Assembly (NCBI GenBank): GCA_036245805.1
Contig: BTRK01000003.1
Coordinates: 40,565,215 to 40,629,214 of the forward strand
DNA: 64,000 bases
Origin: Pristionchus mayeri
Taxonomy: Eukaryota > Nematoda > Chromadorea > Rhabditida > Neodiplogasteridae
Reading direction: 5' to 3'
Shown here piece after piece: positions 54,250 through 64,000 of this stretch. Both the position numbers and the translations under genes were made by a program. The notes under the pieces are model-generated. The model worked only from the letters and a program-made list of their open reading frames with translations, did not search any database and was not told the DNA's origin. The stretch's first letter is position 1; the number at the start of each line of letters is the position of its first letter.

Positions 54250-56814
54250 GAATGAATTGTTCTTTTTTAATTAGCCTCAAAGTCTAATTAACAATACTAC
54301 CCCGATCCCTCAAAGTCTAATTACCAATACTAGCAAAATATTCGATTCACTTGAGCAACTTCAATCTCACTAGTGAAAAAGTGTATTCAAATTCTCAGCC
54401 TCACACTCGTTGTTGTAAAAATTCTGACTTTCCATTAGTCAGCTCCGTTTTCGCTACCCCGATCCCTCTTATTCTGCCATACTCTTAAGTAAAATATATT
54501 ATCTATCCTGCAGCAGGAGAGCAGATTGGAAGAGGGAGATACTTGAAAACACCAATTACAAGTGCATGTTTTTGCAATGAATCCTAATCCGATGTACTGA
54601 AGACTTCCTTCACTGCAGAAATTCACGTAGGCACGAAACGTAAACTACCCTACCATTATCGCAACAGGAAAAAAATTGAATGACTGTGATTGGAAATAGC
54701 TCTCATCTGGAATTGCTGCTTGTGATTACGAAGCATCGATCTCTTGTCACAGTTATTCATTACGATTTTTCCTTTTGCAAAACCTTCATTCGTCAAGAAA
54801 AATACAAAAAATGGCAGAAAACAACGATCAAAATTTAAAATAAGCTTGGACTTATTATTTACTAGGAGTATTCATAAAATACTATGAGAATAGATTCCGT
54901 AGAAATTGGCGTGGTACGAGTGCAGTGCACTCACGGTCGAGAGGAGGCCAAAGTACAAACTCGCGGAACATTTTAATCGGGTTTTTCGGCCGAGACCCTC
55001 CGCTTCGAATTTTCCTCCTTTTTATTCCAAGGTGGGTTCATCGCTACGCACTCTATTCTCACTGTAGTTGTCGCAAAATATGAGCCGATGACTTGTTTGT
55101 ATTTGAGCGCACAAGACAAAGCAATCAATTTCGATTGATCGACCAGCGAGAACTCCAGCTACAGTCTGACTACGACTTGATCATCAAAGAGCACGCCGTT
55201 CTCCCTCTTCAGCTGTGCCCATAAAATTACTCTTATAATTTACTTGTGAGAGAATTGCCGCGAAAGTTTTAGGAAATATTTTTAGCATCTTGGTACAAAT
55301 CAAAGATCAGTCTCTGATCAATGAGATGACGTAATCACTTTTTCAATGATGTTTGGTTTCGATAAAAAAACAGATATCAAGAGACTGGCAAAGACTTTTT
55401 CCTCTCTCTTGGAAATGCCTGGGTGCCTTTTCTACAAGCCATTCCAAATGATTCATCTACAGCATTTGAGATACATCAAGTCCATATCAATTTCTGATTG
55501 CGGTTCTTTGGTAGTACCCCGAGTTGTAAATTAATTTTCAGAAATCCACATTTCAGAAAAAAAATTAAGAAAGAAAAATTTAGAAAGAAAAATACTGTAA
55601 AAACTAATTTCGGAAATTCATTTTTCAGAAATCCATTTTCAGAAATTTTGTTTCGTAAGCTACCGTAATCGCGGAATATTTGCCACCTCCACTTTGGTTA
55701 TTTAGTGTTAAATTATCATTTATAATATTTTTCTTGTTCGTATTATTCTTTTCATTGTCGTGCCCATCCATTTAAGATCATAAACATACAGTAATCAGCA
55801 ATTTACTGCTAAAAATTTCTGAAAAACGAATTTCTCAAAAAAATTTTCGCAAACTGGTTTTTTTTCAAAAAAATTTCTCAATTTGATTTTCTGATTTTTT
55901 TTTTACTAAAATATATTTTCTGAAAATTAAATTTCTTAAACGAAATTTCCCAAAATAAATTTACAATATGGTGTACTACCGGTTCTTTTGGTTCTTTTGA
56001 TAAGAAAAAGATAGAGAAATGTGGAAAACATGTGATAACCACATTCATCAATGGAACGTAGACGCTTAAATAAATCTCGATAAAATACTCACTCTCTAGT
56101 TACAGCTGATGTATTTACCTCGCTTCTACCGTACCTTCTTTCCACCACAGCATAGAACTACCCTACATTTCCCTCGCAGCCGTATACCTTGGGCCGCAGT
56201 GATGGGAGTGGAGAATAGTGCGGGTCGTCTCGCGTGTTCCACCACTCCGGGTCCTCCCAGTGGGGGATGCCACACATCGTAGCCCAGTAGGACCAACACA
56301 GATGTGATCATGCCTAGCATGCGCTGACGTGCCTGAGAAAGGTGAAGGCAGTTTAGAGTGTCGTTTCACTTTTTGTGACAAAGAACAATCAACGGTTGCG
56401 GGATCGCAGTACCAATAGTTTTCGTAGACAGCATGAAACATGAAAGCTTCTAGTGACCAGAAAAAATCAAATAATTTTCGTTGTGCAAGGTTTTTTTGTG
56501 GATTATTTGCAGCCGATAACCACCGTTAAAGTAAACCTCAGAATCAGGCATACAGCTGCATCCAGCCCACTGGCCCTTCCATAGATTAAACTCTCAGCAA
56601 CAGTGGACCACTTGCGATGTCCAGATGCTGTCCAGATCATGGGCATTCAACAATGCTCACTATTCACGCTAAAACATCATTGTTCTGCATTGGCCATCGC
56701 TGAACTGAATCAAATTTTCAAAAATCAACAAGGTGCATTTACGCTGCCGCTCGTCTACATCCTCATGCGATAGCCAGCGGCTCCAATGGCTCTCCCTTTT
56801 CTATTGCAAAATAG
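54250..56814. repeat. DRF mosaic
   Basis: 54360-54900 is paralogous to 58885-59460. 55120-55200 has TTTCGATTGATCGACC. 56150-56350 is a copy of 19430-19620. No gene is seen. Confidence 0.6.
55535..55960. repeat. AT-rich simple foldback stretch
   Basis: Degenerate TTTCAGAAAT and its inverse recur many times on both sides of a less repetitive core at 55670-55800. It is low complexity and non-coding. Confidence 0.6.
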
Positions 56815-56822
56815 CATCATAA

Positions 56823-57493
56823 TAGGGTTAGTCAAATCGAGCCGAGCACGGTGCTAACCCGATCGGGCGGCCCGACCTCGAGAGTGAAGAGTCGAGCGGC
56901 TCGACTGGCCCGACTTGGCCCGACTGGCTCGACTCGACCCGATCTCTCGAGCGAAAGCATTAGTCTATTCCGCGTCGCTATCAACATTGTAATTTGAGGT
57001 TCTCCTAGAGAGTAAACGGTTGGTGAAACGGTTGTATTTTGCAACTTCAGCAAAAAAGTAGCTAGTTCAATTCCGCTTGATTCGGTTGAGTTTTTGCTCA
57101 AGTTGTTTAACTTGTTTATTCATTTTTCATCACTATAACCTACAAAATGAGCAAAAACGGAAAATTGATAGCGGAATTGAACCGGGGTCTTTCGGCTACA
57201 AGGTGCAAAATACAACCACTCACCAATCGGCTACTTGCCTCATGAGCCTCAAACGATAGTGATGAGAAGAACGCAGAAATGCCCCTCTGAGATGGGGCCG
57301 GCCCGAGTCGGGCCGAATCGGGCCGAATCGGGACGAGTCGGGCTAGTCGGGCCAAGTCGGGCTAACCGGGCAGCTCGACTCTTCACTCTCGAGGTCGGGC
57401 CGCCCGATCGGGTTTCGAGCCAACTCGTGCTAATATGAGGGTTTTCCGAGTCGAGTACTCGAATACCGGGTTGGCCCGATTTCACCAACCCTA
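56823..57493. mobile_element. hAT-type MITE, copy 2
   Basis: TAGGGTTAGTCAAATCGAG to GGCCCGATTTCACCAACCCTA. CATCATAA lies at 56815-56822 and 57494-57501. It is 671 bp and clearly related to 46534-47270 throughout, though shorter in the left arm. Confidence 0.93.
57173..57226 (-). other. tRNA-like promoter boxes in hAT MITE copy 2
   Basis: On the minus strand TTGGTGAGTGG (57216-57226) and GGTTCAATTCC (57173-57183) match pol III A and B boxes at suitable spacing. The B box is a perfect consensus match. The flanking stem bases do not pair as in a true tRNA. Confidence 0.6.
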
Positions 57494-57501
57494 CATCATA
57501 A

Positions 57502-60500
57502 CATATTTTACACGAGATGGTATCGGAGACGATAGATAACATCCCAAAAAAGATCAAAGAACACTTGCAATCCAATCGATCTCCCATCTTGATGAGGCCC
57601 TTGATAGTCATATTTTCTCCACTATCATGCAACAAGAGGAAGATAGGCCCATCGGCCGAAGTGAGGAGGAGGCGAGGCAGAGGCAGTGACAGAGAAGAGA
57701 GAGGTTAGAGAGATTGGATATAAGTTGGAGAAGAAATAATGCGGATGTTGTGGAATTCAATATCACCGAGGAGACTTGGCGGTGGAGAGCGTCGATGCTC
57801 CTGACGACCCGCAACATGGGGAACTGTAAGCGACTGCAGAATGGGAAAGCTTGATTTGTAACAGTTGCTTGAATTCATTCTTAAAATGCAGCATTAGGTT
57901 ATTTTCACCCAAATATCCAGTGAACATCGGCAACATGCAGTTCCCGAAGAATTTCATACGATCGTGATTTATTTATAATTTATTTGTGACAGTCGACACT
58001 TCTTCTAAAATTGACTGGTGCTGAGGCAGCTCCATTTACCTCATTCACAAAACAAAAATTCACCAGTCAAAAGGTCGTTTCAACCGTTCCATTATACGTT
58101 CTGTCGTTGTATTCCAGAAATTTTTATGTCGCCCGGTTACTGTGTAGGTTCAACAACTCTACACTTGCTGACGATCAAGCCTAAGCCGGTAAGTGATTGA
58201 TTGGTGAGGCAAAGTACATTATTCAACAGAACAATGCACCAAGCGAATGTAGATAATGACGAAAGTCAGATACAGAAATACACATCACTCACCTCGCAAC
58301 TTGCAACTCGAGCGAAGGCGCTGGCGACTCGTCCACTTGATAGCGATGAAGATGATGATAGTCGCCTCATTAGATTTTTATGTTAATATTGCAGCCATTC
58401 CTTTTATCTACCGGTTATTCGATTGCAACTTCGTCAATGCTTTCATCGCCGAATAAAGATAAAATATTTCCCAATGATGAAATCAGCAGAATATTAGGCA
58501 ACGTCAGGCCTATTCCTTCGTCTTTACCATGTAGCACCCAACATCTCCTACAAAATCATACTTTTAAAAAAATCGAAAGGGCAAATTCACGCTGCAGCTT
58601 GTATGCTTATTCATACAAGACCCATTTTCACTGGTGAGGTCTTCGCAACGGGTGAAAAAAATAAACTACTCAAAACAAATTCTCACAAATCAAATTTTCC
58701 TACCATCGTGAGGTCCTTGAGTTGCCATCTCTTCTCCGCTCCGAGATCGGGCGAGAGGTAGATTCGCCCGATGAACAATTGAGGGCATATGAGTGCATAC
58801 GACCAAACGCGGATTGAATTATTTTTGCAGAATTTCCTACTGGCCTAATATCAATCTCCAATTTGCGAACTATCTGATGCACCTGAGAAACTTCGCTCTC
58901 ACTAGTGAAATTCTGAACGTCTGAGAATGCTCGATTAGTATTTTCTCTATGCAGTGCATATTGCTAATCTCCAATCCTAATAAATCATTATACTCTTACG
59001 TTTCTTGTAATTTTCTTTCAGAACACCCGCTCCATACAGAATACCTGCAGGAGGGAAACATATTGGATTGGGAGGGAGATGCTTGACAACACCCAATGAC
59101 AAATGCATTTTTTGTAAGCAATCAAAGCTCGCTGAACTGAAGAATTATTTCACTACAGCACTTCACATAGTCACGAAACCTGAATTACCCTACTAAAACC
59201 ACAACATGAAAACAACAGTAATAAATGAATGACTATGACTGAAAATATAGCGCATGGGGAATCGATGCTTAGGATTACGAAGCATCGATGTCAGTTGGAG
59301 CTCTTTTCAGTCACAGTCATTCATTACGATTTTTCCTTTTGTAAGCCCTTCATTCGTCATGACAAATACAACAAATGACAAAAAATAGGGAACAAAATGT
59401 AAAATACGCGTGGACTTATTATGTACTTCTACGAGTATTCATAAAATATCCCGAGTATTCTGAAATTTATCATGTCGTCTATTCAGCAAGCATACTAGTT
59501 TCAAACATTAAAAAATAGGCAAGGCGCGTTCAGTCAGCAGTTTGTCTATTTTCGTATGCGATCATAATTTTAATCGATCCCGCCTTGATTCACAGTATCA
59601 AAAACACTCTAATACATCGAATCAGCACTGTAAGAAAAGGAAACCATTAAGCGCATTTCTTAAGATTACGCATCTTGAAAATTGGCGGAGCCTGAATTCA
59701 ATAATCGCGCGTGCGAGTGCGATTTGTGCGCGGCAGTGCGAACTGCGCCAAAGTCGTTCTTTCGTGTTGTGTTGACACTTTTGAAATTGGTTTTGCATCG
59801 ATTTAGTTAATACTTTAAACAATATCTTAGTAAATGGCGTATATTACGTGAATGAAAAATATCGCTAGTCGAAATCGAAAGTGCGACCCACTGATCCGAC
59901 ACTGATCCGTTCCGATAATTAACAATTTCGGCCGGTTGGAGGCGGAGCATGATAAACGGAGAATTTCAAAAGCTGAGCATTTGAATCTTACAATAAATTC
60001 TCAAAGCTAGTAGTTCTCCCGCCCAGATAAAATATTTTTTTTTAATATCAAACTGACCCGGTGCACTCTCACTTCAGCTCGCCTGCTTCACATTCTTGTC
60101 GTAATCTTCGCCAATATTTCGTTCACCGCTGGAATAATTAATCTAATCAAGAACGAAGATCAAGCACTCACGAGTTGCAATCCCCATTAGGCTCGACTCA
60201 GGCGGATCCGGAGAGCGGATGAGGGAAAGTGAGATTTTTCGAATACGCTGAAAAGGCCAGGCTGCAGGCTTTTTGTAGAATCCTAATGTAATAATTTCAA
60301 TAGAACATCTAGAGCGGACGAGAGTATGCTCTAAGCGAAGAAAATCTGAGAGATAGAATTCCTCACCTCGCAGCGTCCACTTATCAATGTCGTCAGTGAG
60401 TGGTTAGAGCTTTTACAAAAAAAAAATAATAAAAATAACGATCTCATAAATCACTCGTTCTCCCATCCGGATGCGATCATCTTTGAGTAGACATGTCTTC

Positions 60501-60646
60501 TCCACTCCGGGACAGGTCAAAGTGAGGTAGGTTCGCCCATCAGCCAAAATGAAAAGATGGATGCGCGGGCACGGATAGATGACGCGTGGACGATGGAGAA
60601 ATTGTAATAGTCTTTGTACGAAGTTATCATCGACGCAAATACATTA
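57502..60646. repeat. DRF mosaic
   Basis: Copies include 57771-57830 (GGAGAGCGTCGATGCTCCTG), 58100-58250 (inverse of 3779-3870), 58885-59460 (paralogue of 54360-54900) and 59517-60300 (CGACCCGGTGCACTCTCACT). Near 59233-59312, AATGACTATGACTGAAAA pairs with TTTTCAGTCACAGTCATT as a hairpin. No gene is seen. Confidence 0.6.
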
Positions 60647-60648
60647 TA

Positions 60649-61898
60649 TTAGGTTGAACAGAAAGTCTTTATAAACTTTTTATTTCCCTTCTTCTGACAA
60701 TAAAGCGCAAGAGCGAAATCAAACGTATGCACCATTGTTATCTACGACAAATCTCCAACGTTCAGGCAACTTATGGATTCCCTCCTTATAGAACCCATCT
60801 CGGCGCGAATCAAAATATTGCTTGAGTGCGGCCTCGATCGCCCCACGGGAAGTGAAGGATCTCTGATCGAGATGACGGGTCAGATCCGAGAACAACCAAT
60901 AATACGAAGGGGCCAAGTCAGGAGAATACGGTGTATGAGGGAGAACCATCCAGCCATATTTGGACAGCTCCTGCTTGACCTGCCGTGCAACATGGGGTCG
61001 GGCGTTATCGTGTTGATAGTACACTTTCTTGCCGTTCAGGGCAGATTGTGCGAATTTCTTCTTGAGATTCCGTAGTTGTTTAGTGTAGACATATCCAGTA
61101 ATTATCCGCTTCTCGGGTAGGAGCTCCCAGTAAATCGGGCCATCCACTCCCCACCAGGCAGAGAGCAAGATTTTCATAGGGTGAAGGTCATGCTTTGCGA
61201 CGTCCTGTGGGGTCTCATTGGCATCTACCCACTGTGCCCTCCTATGGTGATTCTCAAAGCAGACCCACTTCTCGACCCATGTTATGAGACGGTCCAACCA
61301 TCGATCTCCAGCGTGAAGAGTGAGTAGAGAAAGGGAATCGTCGACACGGTGGTCAAACTGGTCTTGGGTCAATTTGTGTTGTATGAAACGGCCTAGCTTC
61401 TTCTTCTTGCCAATGGAGACCAATCATTTTACGATGGTGCTTTGCGATACCCCAAGTGTGGCTGCCATGTCGCGGGTATTTGGAAAGGATCCAATTCCAC
61501 TACGATCCGTAGCGCATCCAAATCCAGCTCGGGTGGCCTCCCAGACCGGTCATGATCATCCATGGAAAAGTCCCCCTTCTCGGAGAGTTGGTACCAATTG
61601 CGCATGGCCTGGTAGTGAGTGGCCTATGAATCGTACACTTCAGCCAACTGACGTTCCTATTCCTTCATTGTAGTGTGAGAGAGGAATACGAATAACAGAA
61701 CGTTGCGGATGTGCAAGGCCGTGGGAACAAACATCGTGGTCTTACTAGTGGCAGAATGAAAGGCGTGGAATGGGGAGTTGTTGACCACATAGTCCCTTTG
61801 TCATGTGTTATTCACTAGAGGCGAGGGAACACCAAAGGTCTCGTGCACTGAGCAGTGATCTAGCAAAACAGTTTATAAAGACTTTCTGTTCAACCTAA
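60649..61898 (-). mobile_element. Mariner element with intact ends, dead transposase
   Basis: TTAGGTTGAACAGAAAGTCT at 60649 is inverted at 61898, with about 29 perfect bases. TA lies on both sides. It is 1250 bp. The ends could still be moved by a transposase supplied elsewhere. Confidence 0.94.
60719..61734 (-). pseudogene. Mariner transposase, inactivated
   Basis: The C-terminal two thirds are open (60719-61423) and contain YYQHDNARPHVA with the second catalytic Asp. The third site reads LAPSYYWLF, where relatives have Asp, and the first reads TWVEKW in place of GDEKW. Upstream pieces from ATG 61734 show the DNA-binding half (MRNWYQLSEKGDFSMDDHD) broken by two early stops, a frameshift near 61480 and a TGA near 61428. 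Two of three catalytic residues are gone, so the protein is dead. Confidence 0.92.
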
Positions 61899-61900
61899 TA

Positions 61901-63134
61901 CATAGAAGACTTAATTCTCCTAATAATTCACATTCTCGCAAGTACAAAAATATAATAAATTTTCGATATATCAAATAATCTCTACCCGTCCACTTCTGTA
62001 TAATAATATCATGAATCAGCCTTTTCAAGACCCATATTCGTTGTTATAGCATATGGGTGAACACCATCCGATAATTTCAGATTTTTTATTATTTTCAGGC
62101 CCTGTGGAGCTCCCAACGACAGTACATACTCATAGAAGGACTTGATTCAATCACGAAACGATTTTCCAACTGTCATCCCCGTTTTCTCTGTTGCATACTC
62201 TCTTACTCCGGGAAACCGAAAAATGCTACGTCAAACCTTTGCTTCTCTTTAGCTAATATCGCAGTGATTCAGCTAGGATCATCGGTTCAAACTTTTCAAA
62301 AATCTGCAAGGTGCGCTCGCACTACAGTTTGCCTATTTCTTCATGCGATCTTCATTTTCAGCGATCCTGCCTGTATGGATTATACCGAAAAACATTTTAT
62401 CTTTTTGAATGGGGGGAATGCTCACAAGCGAGTGGTTATCCCGCCCTGATAAGATCTTGCAAAAAGAAATCAAACAGTGACGGCGCGCTCTCGCTTCAGC
62501 TCGTCTACTTCGCCTAGTGGTCATCACGTTCACCAATGGTCGGACGGCAAAGTCGCAAAAATAACCTAATCGAGAGCGAAGATAAAACGTTGTGTGGAAC
62601 GCAAAAGTAATTGCATAAATGTTCTGGAAAATATTTCAAATGTTTTAAGTGTCTCTTCATGTTACAAAAATTTAAGTCAGTCACCAATACGTTTCAATTG
62701 TCTTACATTCGGTCCTCGTCTCGACACGGATGACGGAGAATTCGCGCCTGAGAGGAGAGATAGAGAGAGAGAACGGATAAGAATATCAAAATATATACTG
62801 CGGATGCTACAATTCTACAAAGGAGAAAAGAGTGGAGAGCACCGATGCTTTGATTTTGTATTTTCCGAATACAATTGATTGGCAACTAGGATACACTTCA
62901 TATCCCATTAAAGCAACAGAAGCTCACCAAATTCTTAAAAAAATGATCACAAGCTATCGTTCGCTGATTAGATTTTTTAAAATATCAAACCGACCCAATG
63001 CACTCTTATTATGCCTCGCCTACCTCACATTGTGGTAATCACTTTCACCAAAGCACATACGAAGGACAAAAAAATGGAATAATCTATTATCTAATCGAGA
63101 CCAAAGATAAAACAATGTCGAGTTGCAACCGGCC
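61901..63134. repeat. Longest clear DRF copy
   Basis: Order seen here: AATATCGCAGTGATTCAGC, CGCTCGCACTACAGTTTGCC, TTCTTCATGCGATC, AATGCTCACAAGCGAG, CTCGCTTCAGCTCG, TCAATTGTCTTACATTCGGT, GGAGAGCACCGATGCT. A second partial copy follows at 62930-63060. This order can serve as a guide to the family consensus. No coding is seen. Confidence 0.7.
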
Positions 63135-63157
63135 TTAAAGAATGGGTAACACGAATA
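63135..63157. repeat. End of a TTAA MITE copy
   Basis: TTAAAGAATGGGTAACACGA matches the left end of the MITE at 21370. It is interrupted at TA by the element that follows. Confidence 0.75.
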
Positions 63158-64000
63158 TTAGGTTGTTGCGAAAGTCTTGCTCGATTTTATCATTGTAATA
63201 CTTCTGTTTGCGTTGGCATTCGAATTCATTTCAGACTTACCTGGTTTTTCTTATACTATGAGGGCATCAATGTGCATTCTAGCGCACCTTAGATCAGGCC
63301 TCTCATTTGATTTAAGAATGCTTACTTATAGTTCAAATCTTGCGATATGAGTTAATCAAGATGACTTTTCCCTCTATCATAATTTTATGGAGAATGGAGA
63401 TATGGCCATTCCTGAAGTACAAGCGTTCATAGCTATTTTAATACATCACTGATGATCACTTACTATAAGTCAGTGCTAAAATCCCTTCTTAAGAGCTGTC
63501 CCTTTTTTGGAATTAATAGTGAACACCTTTTAGCTTAATTCGATTTTGTCTTCACGTTTTTGGGTAAGTAGACGCAGGGATCAATATAGATCGAAATTAT
63601 AATTATCTTATTCTGTTCTTCTTAAAAATGAAGTTTTGGAATAATTCATAATTGCGTTTACTAGATATTGCTATTCAAAACATTGAAAGGGTTCTTGGAA
63701 TGCTGAATTTGATATTTATATCAAGTTTGTATTTCTTGCGCGGCTTGAATGATCGATTTTTTGTGCTGATGTTAACGAGCACACTATGCTCTTCCAAAAT
63801 ATATATGGATATTATTTGGACTTCGATCTCTTTTATCTGACAGATCAGAATTCACACCAAATTTCGTTGCAAAATTTCGCAAAATTTTTGCTAATTTATG
63901 AAATCTCAAATTTCATGGCATGTATTCTGATCACGATTGAAATCAATTATGCTCGTGAAACAACGGTTCACACTCTTTAACAATTCTGAGATATCAGGAG
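63158..64000. mobile_element. Mariner-like element, runs off the window
   Basis: TTAGGTTGTTGCGAAAGTCT begins after TA at 63156-63157. The other end lies beyond the window. The 840 bases seen are AT-rich and no transposase motif is readable. Frames at 63652 and 63786 overlap in different phases and look accidental. Confidence 0.7.

Overview
The window is repeat-dense animal DNA and I recognise no host protein-coding gene in it. It has spliced and frameshifted transposon genes, TA-flanked mariner/Tc1 elements, an RTE-type LINE and a Ty3/gypsy element with a nematode-like pol. It also has many foldback (palindromic) elements of the kind common in nematodes. A nematode is the best guess, but this rests on element types only.

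Layout: 1-3.3 kb holds a giant palindrome with 120-bp tandem arrays and a small foldback. 5.1-7.9 kb holds a decayed mariner and a foldback element. 9.0-19.4 kb holds a duplicated unit: copy A carries a complete gypsy element (9344-14820), copy B carries two mariner-like insertions. 20.4-26.4 kb holds a palindrome with a TTAA-flanked MITE in one arm, hairpins and part of another palindrome. 28.0-34.1 kb is a near-full-length RTE LINE split just after its start by a 2.7-kb hAT element, which itself contains a palindrome and a MITE fragment. 36.7-41.3 kb holds a Tc1-like foldback, a palindrome made of palindromes and a further palindrome. 41.8-44 kb holds an RTE 3' fragment and an intact mariner with a 340-residue transposase. 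46.5-47.3 and 56.8-57.5 kb hold two copies of a hAT-type MITE with tRNA-like interior. 48.5-49.5 kb holds a palindrome built on GACAAAACGGCAACG. 51-64 kb holds Tc1/mariner remnants.

Most DNA between these elements is a mosaic of diverged, scrambled copies of one large dispersed non-coding repeat family (called DRF here), in both orientations. Because copies recur within the window, several insertions can be compared with an internal empty site. Only two long open frames could still encode working enzymes: the mariner transposase and, less surely, the gypsy pol. The gag frame is broken, and the LINE, hAT and other mariner genes are pseudogenes. The region reads as heterochromatin-like or gene-poor intergenic DNA.
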